Shown here: piece by piece, positions 36,364 through 45,150 of the stretch
Layout of the letters: each line of letters starts with the position of its first letter
Numbering within the stretch: the stretch's first letter is position 1
Origin: Variovorax paradoxus EPS
GTDB taxonomy: Bacteria > Pseudomonadota > Gammaproteobacteria > Burkholderiales > Burkholderiaceae_C
Direction: 5' to 3'
Assembly (NCBI RefSeq): GCF_000184745.1
Contig: NC_014931.1
Span: 1,302,001-1,366,000, forward strand
Length of the DNA stretch: 64,000 nt
Notes under the pieces: model-generated
The model's input: only the letters and a program-made list of their open reading frames with translations
Told to the model about the DNA's origin: nothing
Databases searched by the model: none
Made by a program: the position numbers and the translations under genes

Positions 36364-37341
36364 TCATTCGGCCTTGATGTTGGCGTCGCGCACGAGCTGG
36401 CCGTAGTGGTCGAACTCCTGCTTGTTCATGGCCGCGAACGGGTCGCCGGTCAGCGCGCCGGGCTCGCCGCCCAGGGCCTTGATGCGCGCCTGCACATCGG
36501 CGAGCTTCAGCGTGCGCACCAGCTCGGCGTTCAGCTTGTCGACCGCGGGGCGAGGCGTGCCGGCTGTCACGTAGAGGCCGTACCAGGTGGACACGTCGGC
36601 GCCCTTGATGCCCTGCTCGGCGAGCGTCGGCACGTCGGGCAGTTCGGGCGAGCGCTGCGGCGCGCTCACCGCGAGCGCGCGGAACTTGCCGGCCTTGATC
36701 TGGCCCATGGCCGACGAGGTGCTGTCGAACATCATGTCGACCTCGCCCGAAATGATGTCGATGTGCGCCTGCGAGCTGCCCTTGTAGGGCACGTGGATCG
36801 ACTTCATGCCGGTGGCCAGGTTGAAGGCCTCGCCGCCCACGTGCTGCGTGCTGCCGATGCCGGACGACGCGTACTTGAAGCCGCCGGGCTTCGCGGCCAT
36901 GGCCGCCACGAGCTCCTTCACCGATTTGTAGGGCGAGTTGGCCGACACCACCAGCACGTTGGGCATCACGGCGACGAGGCCGATGGGCGTCAGGTCCTTC
37001 AGCGGGTCGTACTTGAGCTTGAGGATGTGCGGCGCCACCGCCTGCGCGGTGTTGGTGGCCAGCAGCAGCGTGGCGCCGTCGGCCGGTGCGCGCGCGGTGA
37101 GTTCGCCAGCGATGGTGTTGGATGCGCCGGGGCGGTTCTCCACCGTCACGGGTTGCTTCAGCACCGGCGCGAACTTGTCGGCCAGCACACGCGCGAGGAT
37201 GTCGGTGCCGCCGCCGGGCGAGGCGCCGACCATGATGCGCACCGGTTTGTCTGGGTAGTTCGGCTGGGCGCCGGTGGTCGCCGCAGCCAGTAGCGCCATC
37301 GCGGCAATGCCTGCCGCGCGGGCCAGGAAGGAAAGCTTCAT
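36364..37341 (-). CDS. Bug-type tripartite tricarboxylate receptor
   Basis: Periplasmic binding protein of 325 residues in the Bordetella uptake gene (TctC) family, which captures carboxylates and similar solutes. The signal peptide (KLSFLARAAGIAAMALLAA) ends near TTGAQ. Family motifs are PDKPVRIMVGASPGGGTDI, VENRPGASNTIAG and VPYKGSSQAHIDIISGEV. No TctA/TctB membrane genes lie nearby, as is common for Bug proteins in Comamonadaceae and Bordetella. It is likely co-transcribed with pdxA and controlled by the divergent LysR gene, 92 bp away. Confidence 0.9.
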   Translation of the reverse strand: MKLSFLARAAGIAAMALLAAATTGAQPNYPDKPVRIMVGASPGGGTDILARVLADKFAPVLKQPVTVENRPGASNTIAGELTARAPADGATLLLATNTAQAVAPHILKLKYDPLKDLTPIGLVAVMPNVLVVSANSPYKSVKELVAAMAAKPGGFKYASSGIGSTQHVGGEAFNLATGMKSIHVPYKGSSQAHIDIISGEVDMMFDSTSSAMGQIKAGKFRALAVSAPQRSPELPDVPTLAEQGIKGADVSTWYGLYVTAGTPRPAVDKLNAELVRTLKLADVQARIKALGGEPGALTGDPFAAMNKQEFDHYGQLVRDANIKAE

Positions 37342-37433
37342 CGGGTTGTCTCCTGCTTTGTTTGGCCCGAGCCTACGGAGCTTCCTCCTCGCAATCCAAT
37401 CGTAAAAGTCCTGAGCTTCATATACTTTTGTGC

Positions 37434-38378
37434 ATGACCGATGCGACCCAGGGCCTCTCCGACACCTCGCTGATGCTCCATGTGCGGCCGCGCCAGTTGC
37501 TCCTGCTGGCCCGGCTCGATGCCCATCGCCACCTCGGGCGCGCGGCCGAAGCCATGAACATCAGCCAGCCCGCCGCCACCAAGCTGCTGCAGCAACTGGA
37601 AGATTCGCTCGGCGAAAAGCTCTTCGAGCGCCTCGCGCGCGGCATGGAGCCCACGCCCTATGGCGAGATCCTCATCCGCTACGCCCGCCGCGTGCTCAGC
37701 GACTTCGGCACCGCCCGCGAGGAAATGCTCGCGCTGCGCTCGGGCCTGAGCGGCGCGCTGCGCGTGGGCAGCGTGCCCGGCGCGGTGCCCGAGCTGCTGG
37801 CGCCGGCGCTGGTGGAGTACCACCGCCGCCATCCGCAAGTGGCCGTGTCGGTGATCGTCGAAACCAGCGACGTGATGCAGGCGCAACTGGAGCAGGGCGA
37901 CGTCGACCTCGTGCTGGGCCGGCTCACCGACAGCCACGACGAGGCGAAGTACGCGAGCGTGCCGCTGCTGGGCGAATCGCAGGTGGCGGTGGTGCGCGCG
38001 GCGCACCCGGTGTTCGAGCGCAGCGCCCCGGTCACGCTGGCCGAGATGGCGGGCTGGTCGTGGGTGCTGCAGCCGCCCGGCTCGCCGCAGCGCGGGCGCT
38101 TCGAGGCGGCGATGCGGGAGGCGGGCATCCAGGCGCGGCTGGACATCATCGAAACGGCATCGCCCATCGCCATCACCGCGCTGCTGGAGAACTCCGACAT
38201 GGCGGCCGTGATGCCGGCCTCGCAGGCCGATCACTACGCCCGGCTCGGCGTGCTGCGCACCGTGCCGGTGGAGCTGCCGGTGCGCGTGCCGCCGATCTGC
38301 CTCATCACCCGGGAAGACCGGGCGCTCTCGCCGGCGGCCGCGCAGTTCAGGCGCCAGTTGCTGGGCGGCGGTACCTGA
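37434..38378 (+). CDS. LysR-family transcriptional regulator
   Basis: 314 residues. The N-terminal winged HTH covers about 18-77 (HLGRAAEAMNISQPAATKLL as recognition helix region), followed by the two-lobed effector-binding domain (LRVGSVPGAVPELLAPALVE; DVDLVLGRLT). ATG 37434 was chosen because an upstream in-frame stretch lies in the divergent promoter. The 92-bp region contains an AT-rich part suited to a promoter shared with the Bug-pdxA genes, which are the probable targets. Confidence 0.9.
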   Translation: MTDATQGLSDTSLMLHVRPRQLLLLARLDAHRHLGRAAEAMNISQPAATKLLQQLEDSLGEKLFERLARGMEPTPYGEILIRYARRVLSDFGTAREEMLALRSGLSGALRVGSVPGAVPELLAPALVEYHRRHPQVAVSVIVETSDVMQAQLEQGDVDLVLGRLTDSHDEAKYASVPLLGESQVAVVRAAHPVFERSAPVTLAEMAGWSWVLQPPGSPQRGRFEAAMREAGIQARLDIIETASPIAITALLENSDMAAVMPASQADHYARLGVLRTVPVELPVRVPPICLITREDRALSPAAAQFRRQLLGGGT

Positions 38379-38420
38379 AATTGGCTTGAGGCCTTTGGCT
38401 TGCGGTTTTCCATGCTGTGT

Positions 38421-38456
38421 TGCACCAATTAGGGAATTCACTAGCCAACCGGTGCA
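38421..38456. promoter_or_regulatory. Inverted half-sites upstream of polyol operon
   Basis: Two inverted copies of TGCACCNNTTRG, at 38421-38432 (plus) and 38445-38456 (minus), 12 bases apart, centred about 130 bases before the polyol receptor gene. Their position fits an operator for the AraC regulator encoded in the same cluster. The rest of the 38379-38567 gap contains no gene. Confidence 0.45.
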
Positions 38457-38567
38457 TGAAAGTACTGGAGGTGACCGACGAAGTACCAAAACCGCAACTG
38501 AGTTTCTCCAGAATCCCCCCACGGCGACCCGCCACCAGGAGGGCGTCGCTCACCTCTAGGAGACAAC

Positions 38568-39878
38568 ATGAAGCGTTTTCTGAAAGCCGGCCTCGTCCTC
38601 GCACTCCTCGGCACGGGGCTCGTGTCCCAGGCCGCCACCGAACTCGTGATCGCGACCGTGAACAACGGCCACATGATCGAGATGCAGAAGCTCACCCCCT
38701 TCTTCGAGAAGGCCAACCCTGACATCAAGCTCAAGTGGGTCACGCTGGAAGAAGGCACGCTGCGCCAGCGCGTGACCACCGACATCGCCACCAAGGGCGG
38801 CCAGTTCGACGTGATGACCATCGGCCTGTACGAAGCGCCGATCTGGTCGAAGAAGGGCTGGCTCCAGCCCATCGCCACCGACGCCGCCTATGACGCCGAC
38901 GACCTGCTGCCCGCCATTCGCGCCGGTCTCTCCTACGAAGGCAAGCTCTACGCGGCCCCCTTCTACGGCGAGAGCTCGATGCTCATGTACCGCAAGGACC
39001 TGGCCGACAAGGTCGGCTTCAAGATGCCCGAGCAGCCCACCTGGGTGCAGGTGAAGGAGTTGGCCGGAAAGATCCACGACCCCAAGGCCGGCGTGTACGG
39101 CATGTGCCTGCGCGGCAAGCCGGGTTGGGGCGACAACATGGCCTTCCTGACCACGCTGGTCAACACCAACGGCGGCCAGTGGTTCGACATGCAGTGGAAG
39201 CCGCAGATCGACACCAAGCCCTGGAAGGATGCGATCAACTTCTACGTCGACCTGATGAAGGCCTACGGCCCGCCGGGCGCCTCGGCCAACAGCTTCAACG
39301 AGAACCTGGCGCTGTTCAACGAAGGCAAGTGCGGCATGTGGGTGGATGCGACCATCGCGGCTTCGTTCATCAGCGATCCGAAGCAGTCGAAGGTGGCCGA
39401 CAAGGTTGCCTTCGCACAAGCGCCCGTCGCCGTGACCCCGAAGGGCGCCAACTGGCTGTGGACCTGGAACCTGGCGATTCCCGCCAGCTCGACCAAGGGC
39501 GCGGCCGCGCAGACCTTCGTGAAGTGGGCGACCTCCAAGGAGTACGTGAACCTCGTCGCCAAGGAAGCCGGCTGGGGCGCGGTGCCCACCGGCACGCGCA
39601 AGTCGACCTATGCGAACCCCGAGTTCCAGAAGGTGGCCAAGTTCGCGGCTGCAGAGAAGAAGGCGATCGACAGCGCCAACCTGAGCGACAGCACGCTGCC
39701 CAAGTCGCCTTACGTCGGCGTGCAGTACGCGGCGATTCCCGAGTTCCAGGCGATTGGCACCGGCGTGGGCCAGCAGATGAGCGCGGCGCTGTCGGGCAAG
39801 GTCACGGTCGACCAGGCACTGAAGACCTCGCAGACGCTGGCTGAGCGCGAGATCAAGAAGTCGGGCCAGTACAAGTAA
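38568..39878 (+). CDS. Polyol ABC transporter substrate-binding protein (SmoE/MtlE type)
   Basis: Periplasmic receptor of 436 residues for mannitol, sorbitol or arabitol. The signal peptide (KRFLKAGLVLALLGTGLVS) is cut near QAA. Typical features of family 1 sugar receptors are PFFEKANPDIKLKWVTLEEG, APFYGESSMLMYRKDLA and NTNGGQWFDMQWKP. TAGGAGA precedes the ATG. It heads a cluster of ten plus-strand genes. A multi-hairpin element between this gene and the permeases should stabilise the receptor message and raise its level over the membrane subunits. Confidence 0.92.
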   Translation: MKRFLKAGLVLALLGTGLVSQAATELVIATVNNGHMIEMQKLTPFFEKANPDIKLKWVTLEEGTLRQRVTTDIATKGGQFDVMTIGLYEAPIWSKKGWLQPIATDAAYDADDLLPAIRAGLSYEGKLYAAPFYGESSMLMYRKDLADKVGFKMPEQPTWVQVKELAGKIHDPKAGVYGMCLRGKPGWGDNMAFLTTLVNTNGGQWFDMQWKPQIDTKPWKDAINFYVDLMKAYGPPGASANSFNENLALFNEGKCGMWVDATIAASFISDPKQSKVADKVAFAQAPVAVTPKGANWLWTWNLAIPASSTKGAAAQTFVKWATSKEYVNLVAKEAGWGAVPTGTRKSTYANPEFQKVAKFAAAEKKAIDSANLSDSTLPKSPYVGVQYAAIPEFQAIGTGVGQQMSAALSGKVTVDQALKTSQTLAEREIKKSGQYK

Positions 39879-39900
39879 GCAAGTAAGCCAGGGCTTTACT

Positions 39901-40006
39901 CCCTCCCCTTCCGGGGGAGGGTAGGGGTGGGGGCACGCGGCGCATCAAACCGCCGCAGTGGTCGATCAGGGAGCCCCCATCCCCGCCTTCCCCCATAGGG
40001 GGAAGG
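39901..40006. repeat. Multi-hairpin REP-like intergenic element
   Basis: Three perfect stems in a row: CCCTCCCC/GGGGAGGG (39901-39921), GCGGCG/CGCCGC around position 39945, and CCTTCCCCC/GGGGGAAGG (39986-40006). The outer G-rich and C-rich parts can also pair over the whole element. The architecture is that of dispersed intergenic repeats; other copies were not searched for. It fills the receptor-permease gap of the polyol operon. Confidence 0.65.
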
Positions 40007-40034
40007 AGCCAGAGACAACAAGAAGGACTTCCTC

Positions 40035-40892
40035 ATGAAAAGACTCCTGCCCCGGGCCCTCATGGCGCCCGCCGTGCTCACGCTCTTCCTCTGGATGATC
40101 GTGCCGCTGTTGATGACGTTGTACTTCTCCTTCGTGAACTACAACCTCATGCAGCCCGGCGAACGCACGTTCGCGGGCATCGAGAACTTTCACTACTTCG
40201 TCACCGACCCCGACTTCTGGCCCGCGACATGGAACACGCTGCTGCTCATCGGCAGCGTCATCGTCATCACGGTGGTGTTCGGCGTGCTGCTCGCGCTGCT
40301 GGTGAACGAACCGTTCCCCGGTCGCGGCATCGTGCGGGTGCTGCTCATCTCGCCGTTCTTCGTCATGCCGGCAGTGAACGCGCTGCTGTGGAAGCACATG
40401 ATGATGAACCCCATCTACGGCGTGCTCGCCGACGTGTGGCGCTTCTTCGGCGCGCAGCCCGTGGACTGGCTCACCGACGTGCCGCTGCTCTCGGTGATCA
40501 TCATGGTGGCCTGGCAGTGGCTGCCCTTCGCCTGCCTCATCTTCATTACCTCGCTGCAGTCGCTGGACCGCGAGCAGATGGAGGCCGCGCGCATGGACGG
40601 TGCGAGTTCGTTCCAGCGCTTCTTCTATCTCACCATTCCGCACCTCGGTCGTCCGATGGCGGTGGTGATCATGATCGAGATGATCTTCCTGCTCAGCGTG
40701 TTCGCCGAGATCGCCATCACCACCAATGGCGGCCCGGGCAACGAGAGCACGAACATGACCTACCTGATCTTCAAGCAGTCGCTGATGAATTTCGACGTGG
40801 GCGTGGCTTCGGCCGGTGCGCTGTTCGCGGTGGTGCTGGCGAACATCGTCGCGGTGTTCCTCATCCGAATCATCGGCAAGAACCTCGACTGA
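40035..40892 (+). CDS. Polyol ABC transporter permease (SmoF/MtlF type)
   Basis: Inner-membrane subunit of 285 residues with six predicted helices, starting RALMAPAVLTLFLWMIVPLL. The EAA loop is REQMEAARMDGASSFQRFFY, which docks on the ATPase. The C-terminus NIVAVFLIRIIGKNLD is typical. AGAAGGA precedes ATG 40035. It is part of the two-permease heterodimer of the polyol importer; the partner follows after 10 bases. Confidence 0.92.
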   Translation: MKRLLPRALMAPAVLTLFLWMIVPLLMTLYFSFVNYNLMQPGERTFAGIENFHYFVTDPDFWPATWNTLLLIGSVIVITVVFGVLLALLVNEPFPGRGIVRVLLISPFFVMPAVNALLWKHMMMNPIYGVLADVWRFFGAQPVDWLTDVPLLSVIIMVAWQWLPFACLIFITSLQSLDREQMEAARMDGASSFQRFFYLTIPHLGRPMAVVIMIEMIFLLSVFAEIAITTNGGPGNESTNMTYLIFKQSLMNFDVGVASAGALFAVVLANIVAVFLIRIIGKNLD

Positions 40893-40902
40893 AGGAACGA
40901 CC

Positions 40903-41727
40903 ATGCAACCCAGCAACTTCCTTCCCCAATTGCTGCGCACCGTCGGTGCGTGGGCCGTCGCGCTGCTCCTGTTCTTCCCGCTCGGCTGGCTGTTCCTCAC
41001 GGCCTTCAAGACGGAGCTGCAGGCGATCCATGTGCCGCCGCTTTTCATCTTCGAGCCCACGCTCGACAACTTCGGCGAGGTGCAGCGCCGCAGCGACTAC
41101 CTCTTGTATGCGCGCAACTCGCTCATCACCAGCCTGGGCTCGACGATCCTCGGCTTGCTGATCGCGGCACCCGCCGCGTACTCGATGGCGTTCTTTCGCA
41201 CGAAGAAGACGCGCGACATCCTCATGTGGATGCTCTCCACCAAGATGATGCCGGCCGTCGGCGCGCTGGTGCCGATCTACGTGTTGGCGCAGACCGCGGG
41301 CATGCTGGACTCGCTCACCGCGCTCACCATCGTGTTCACGCTGTCGAACCTGCCGATCATGGTGTGGATGCTCTACAGCGCCTACAAGGACATTCCGAAC
41401 GAGATCCTGGAGGCAGCGCGCATGGACGGCGCGAGCCTGTGGACCGAGTTCCGCCACGTCGTGATGCCGCTGTCGGTCGGCGGACTCGCATCGACCGGGC
41501 TCCTGTGCTTGGTGCTGAGCTGGAACGAGGCCTTCTGGGCGTTGAACCTCACGTCGGCAAAGGCTGGCACGCTGGCGACGCTGATCGCCTCGTACTCCAG
41601 CCCCGAAGGCCTGTTCTGGGCCAAGTTGTCGGCTGCCTCGCTGATGGCCATTGCGCCCATCGTCGTGTTCGGCTGGTTCAGCCAAAAGCAGTTGGTGCAA
41701 GGCCTGACCTTCGGCGCCGTCAAGTAA
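40903..41727 (+). CDS. Polyol ABC transporter permease (SmoG/MtlG type)
   Basis: Second membrane subunit, 274 residues, six helices, starting LRTVGAWAVALLLFFPLGWL. The EAA loop reads NEILEAARMDGASLWTEFRH. The end GWFSQKQLVQGLTFGAVK matches the MalG/MtlG ending. ATG 40903 was chosen over in-frame upstream sequence because GAAGGA stands at good spacing and the conserved start lies here. Confidence 0.92.
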   Translation: MQPSNFLPQLLRTVGAWAVALLLFFPLGWLFLTAFKTELQAIHVPPLFIFEPTLDNFGEVQRRSDYLLYARNSLITSLGSTILGLLIAAPAAYSMAFFRTKKTRDILMWMLSTKMMPAVGALVPIYVLAQTAGMLDSLTALTIVFTLSNLPIMVWMLYSAYKDIPNEILEAARMDGASLWTEFRHVVMPLSVGGLASTGLLCLVLSWNEAFWALNLTSAKAGTLATLIASYSSPEGLFWAKLSAASLMAIAPIVVFGWFSQKQLVQGLTFGAVK

Positions 41728-41745
41728 AGAAAAGGGAGACATCTC

Positions 41746-42786
41746 ATGGCCTACCTCGAACTCAAGAACATCAAGAAGAGCTTTGGTGACGTCAACATCA
41801 TCAAGGGCGTCGACCTCGAAATCCAGAAGGGCGAATTCATCGTCTTCGTCGGGCCCTCGGGCTGCGGCAAGTCGACGCTGTTGCGGCTGATCGCGGGCCT
41901 GGAGCCGATCACCAGCGGCAACCTGATGCTCGATGGCAAGGACATCACCTGGGCGCCTTCGGGCAAGCGCGACCTGGCGATGGTGTTCCAGAGCTACGCG
42001 CTCTATCCGCACATGAGCGTGTACGACAACATGTCCTTCGCGCTCAAGCTCGCGGGCGTCGCCAAGGACGAGATCAGGACCAAGGTCGAGTACGCGGCCA
42101 AGACGCTGAACCTCACGCAGTACCTGGACCGCACACCGAAGGACCTGTCGGGTGGCCAGCGCCAGCGCGTGGCCATCGGCCGTGCGATCGTGCGTGCGCC
42201 GAAGGTGTTTCTCTTCGACGAGCCGCTGTCGAACCTCGATGCGGCACTGCGCGGCAACACGCGCGTCGAAATCCACAAGCTGCACCGCGCGCTCGGCGCG
42301 ACCACGATCTACGTCACGCACGACCAGGTCGAGGCCATGACGCTGGCCGACCGCGTGGTGGTGCTAAAGGACGGGCTGATCGAGCAGGTCGGCACGCCGC
42401 TGGAGCTGTACGACCGCCCGGCCAACCAGTTCGTCGCGCAGTTCATCGGCATGCCGTCGATGAACATGGTGTCGGCGAGCGCCATCCCGAGTTTTTCCGC
42501 AGCGACCGGCGGACGGCTGCCGAACGACGGCTTCCTCGGGGTGCGCCCCGAGGGCCTGCGCGTGCATCCGAAGCAGGGCTCGCCGGTGTCGGACGTGCTG
42601 GGCCGCGTGGAGCTGATCGAGGCGCTGGGTGCCGACACCCTGATCCACGTCGATGTGGGCGGCGTGCCGCTCATCGCGCGGCAGAACGACCGCACGCCGC
42701 TGCAGGCCGGTGATGACGTGGCCGTCGAACTCGACCCCAGCGTGCTGCACCTCTTCAACCGCGAAGGCCGTTCGGTCTCCGCTTGA
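41746..42786 (+). CDS. Polyol ABC transporter ATPase (SmoK/MtlK type)
   Basis: ATP-binding subunit of 346 residues, MalK-like. Walker A GPSGCGKSTLL, Q-loop FQSYALYPHM, signature LSGGQRQRVAIGRAI, Walker B VFLFDEPLSNLDA and switch THDQVEAMTLAD are intact, followed by the regulatory C-terminal TOBE domains (GVRPEGLRVHPKQG, SVLHLFNREGRS). GGGAGA precedes the start. It completes the importer. Confidence 0.94.
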   Translation: MAYLELKNIKKSFGDVNIIKGVDLEIQKGEFIVFVGPSGCGKSTLLRLIAGLEPITSGNLMLDGKDITWAPSGKRDLAMVFQSYALYPHMSVYDNMSFALKLAGVAKDEIRTKVEYAAKTLNLTQYLDRTPKDLSGGQRQRVAIGRAIVRAPKVFLFDEPLSNLDAALRGNTRVEIHKLHRALGATTIYVTHDQVEAMTLADRVVVLKDGLIEQVGTPLELYDRPANQFVAQFIGMPSMNMVSASAIPSFSAATGGRLPNDGFLGVRPEGLRVHPKQGSPVSDVLGRVELIEALGADTLIHVDVGGVPLIARQNDRTPLQAGDDVAVELDPSVLHLFNREGRSVSA

Positions 42787-42814
42787 TTCCTCCTCTTCTT
42801 TACGGACATTTCCC

Positions 42815-44251
42815 GTGACTCTCGCAGCAGCGTCTACCGCGCACACACCACCGGCTCTCTCGGAGTTCACGGTGCTTCACCTGGGCCTGGGTTCGTTCCA
42901 TCGCGCCCACCAGGCCGTCTACCTGCAGCGGCTGATCGAGGCGGGCGACACCCGCTGGTCGCTGTCGGGCGCCAACATCCGGCCCGACATGGCCGAGGTC
43001 GTCGCGGCCCTGCGCGCGCAGGGCGGGCGCTACACGCTGGAGACCGTGTCGCCCGCGGGCGAGTACCGCTACGAGCAGATCGAGGCGATCCGCGAGGTGC
43101 TGCCCTACGAGCCCTCGCTGGCCGCGGTGATCGCGCGCGGCGCGGCGCCGTCCACGCGCATCGTCTCGTTCACCGTGACCGAGGCGGGCTACTACCTCGA
43201 TGCGAAGGACAACAAGCTCGACCTGTCGTTCGCGGACCTCGCCGCCGACATCGAACGCGCGCGGCGCGGCGAGGCGGGCGAGACGATCTACGGCGCGGTG
43301 TGCGCGATCCTTCGCGCGCGCAAGGCGGCGGGCGCAGGGCCCGTCACGCTCCTGAACTGCGACAACCTGCGCCACAACGGCGACCGCTTCCATGGCGGGC
43401 TGCTGGAGTTCATCGAACGCGCGGGCGATGCCGACCTGCTGGCCTGGACCGTCGCCAACACCCGCTGCCCGAACGCGATGGTCGACCGCATCACACCGCG
43501 TCCGCCACCCGAGCTGCGCGCGCGCGTGCTGGCTGCCACCGGCCGCGACGATGCCGCGCCGATCACCGGCGAGAGCTTCATCCAGTGGGTCATCGAAGAC
43601 AGCTTCATCGCCGGCCGGCCCGACTGGGGGCGCGTGGGCGTGGAGCTCGTCGAGTCGGTGCAGCCGTATGAAGAGGCCAAGATCCGCATCCTCAACGCGA
43701 CCCACAGCTGCATCGCCTGGGCCGGCACGTTGATCGGGCTCGAATTCATCCACGAAGGCACGCACGACGCAGCCATCCGCAAGATGGCGCACGACTACGT
43801 GACCGACGACGTGATCCCGTGCTTGAGCCCCAGCCCCATCGACCTCGCGGCGTATCGCGACGTGGTGCTCGACCGCTTCGGCAACCCCGCGATCCGCGAC
43901 ACCAACCAGCGCGTGGCGGCCGATGGCTTCTCGAAGATCCCGGGCTTCATCGCACCGACCGTGCGCGAGCGCCTGGCTGCGGGGCAGGGCATCGACAGCG
44001 TGGCGATGCTGCCGGCGCTGTTCCTCGCCTTCCTGCAGCGTTGGCATCGCGGCGCGCTGCCCTACGCCTACCAGGACCAGGGCATGGACGCGGCGGTGGC
44101 GCATGCGATCTGCGATGCGGCCGATCCGGTCGCGGCGCTGTGCGCCGACGCGGGCCTGTGGGGCGACCTCGCGGGCGATGCGCGGCTGGTCGAGGCGGTT
44201 CGCAAGGCATGTGCGCGCGTGGTGCGCTTCGTCGAAGGCGACGTGCAATGA
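42815..44251 (+). CDS. Mannitol/fructuronate-type polyol 2-dehydrogenase
   Basis: Long-chain polyol dehydrogenase of 478 residues, oxidising D-mannitol to fructose (or D-arabitol to xylulose) with NAD. It carries the N-terminal nucleotide-binding motif VLHLGLGSFHRAHQAVYLQ, NCDNLRHNGD, MVDRITP, and the catalytic-domain signature EEAKIRILNATHSCIAW with the catalytic Lys, then FIHEGTHDAAIR. The start is GTG 42815, 28 bases after the ATPase stop; no good Shine-Dalgarno is visible, so translation may depend on coupling. The stop overlaps the SDR start by 4 bp. Confidence 0.92.
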   Translation: MTLAAASTAHTPPALSEFTVLHLGLGSFHRAHQAVYLQRLIEAGDTRWSLSGANIRPDMAEVVAALRAQGGRYTLETVSPAGEYRYEQIEAIREVLPYEPSLAAVIARGAAPSTRIVSFTVTEAGYYLDAKDNKLDLSFADLAADIERARRGEAGETIYGAVCAILRARKAAGAGPVTLLNCDNLRHNGDRFHGGLLEFIERAGDADLLAWTVANTRCPNAMVDRITPRPPPELRARVLAATGRDDAAPITGESFIQWVIEDSFIAGRPDWGRVGVELVESVQPYEEAKIRILNATHSCIAWAGTLIGLEFIHEGTHDAAIRKMAHDYVTDDVIPCLSPSPIDLAAYRDVVLDRFGNPAIRDTNQRVAADGFSKIPGFIAPTVRERLAAGQGIDSVAMLPALFLAFLQRWHRGALPYAYQDQGMDAAVAHAICDAADPVAALCADAGLWGDLAGDARLVEAVRKACARVVRFVEGDVQ

Positions 44252-45039
44252 CCAGCGGCCGCCTGCAGGACCGCCACGTGTTGCTGACCGGTGCCGGCGG
44301 CGGCATCGGTCTTGCGGTGGCGGAGGCCTGTATCGCCGCAGGGGCGCGCTGCAGCGTGATCGACCGTGCGAGCAATGCGCCGGAGGCCGTACGTGCGGTG
44401 CAGCAGCGCCATCCCGATGGTCTTGCCTACATCTCGGCAGACGTCACGAGCGCGCAAGACATTCAACGTCTGCTGACCGAGGCGATTGCCGCCTTCGGCC
44501 CCATCCACACGCTCTTCAACAACGCCGCCGTGTTCGACCTCGCGCCGCTGCTTGACAGCGACGAGGCCTCGTTCGACAAGCTCTTCGCCGTCAACGTGAA
44601 GGGCATGTTCTTCGTGATGCAGGCGGTGCTGCGCCACATGGTCGAGGCTGGCGCGCAGGGCGCGTCGGTCATCAATATGGCCTCGCAGGCGGGTCGCCGT
44701 GGCGAGGCGCTGGTGTCGCACTACTGCGCGACCAAGGCGGCCGTCATCAGCTACACGCAGAGCGCCGCGCTGGCCATGGCGCCGCACGGCATCCGCGTCA
44801 ACGGCATCGCGCCGGGCGTGGTCGATACGCCGATGTGGGACCACGTCGACAGCCTGTTCGCCAAGGCCGAAGGGCTGCCGCCCGGCGAGAAGAAGCGGCG
44901 CGTGGGGCTGGAGGTGCCGCTCGGGCGCATGGGCATGCCGGGCGACATCGCGGGCGCCGCGGTGTTCCTCGCCAGCGACGAGGCGCGCTACATCACGGCG
45001 CAGACGCTGAACGTCGATGGCGGCAACGTCATGAGCTGA
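44248..45039 (+). CDS. Short-chain polyol dehydrogenase (sorbitol/L-iditol type)
   Basis: Classical SDR of 263 residues. The cofactor motif is LLTGAGGGIGLAV at residues 12-24, then FNNAAV, the catalytic Ser region NMASQAGRRG, and Tyr/Lys in HYCATKAAVIS. ADVTSAQD with the acidic residue after β2 suggests NAD preference. It likely oxidises sorbitol to fructose or another polyol to its ketose, as SmoS does in similar clusters. It is translationally coupled to the preceding dehydrogenase. The 111 bases after it contain a short AGGCCGGA direct repeat and a possible promoter, but no gene. Confidence 0.88.
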   Translation: MTSGRLQDRHVLLTGAGGGIGLAVAEACIAAGARCSVIDRASNAPEAVRAVQQRHPDGLAYISADVTSAQDIQRLLTEAIAAFGPIHTLFNNAAVFDLAPLLDSDEASFDKLFAVNVKGMFFVMQAVLRHMVEAGAQGASVINMASQAGRRGEALVSHYCATKAAVISYTQSAALAMAPHGIRVNGIAPGVVDTPMWDHVDSLFAKAEGLPPGEKKRRVGLEVPLGRMGMPGDIAGAAVFLASDEARYITAQTLNVDGGNVMS

Positions 45040-45150
45040 GATGAGGCCGGACATAAGGCCGGATAAGAAAGTATCGGGACCTCTCCCTTTGGCGCGGTGA
45101 ATTCCGCCCGGCTCGGTGAGAAGATCGGTTTCCCTTGCAGCACGCGACCC

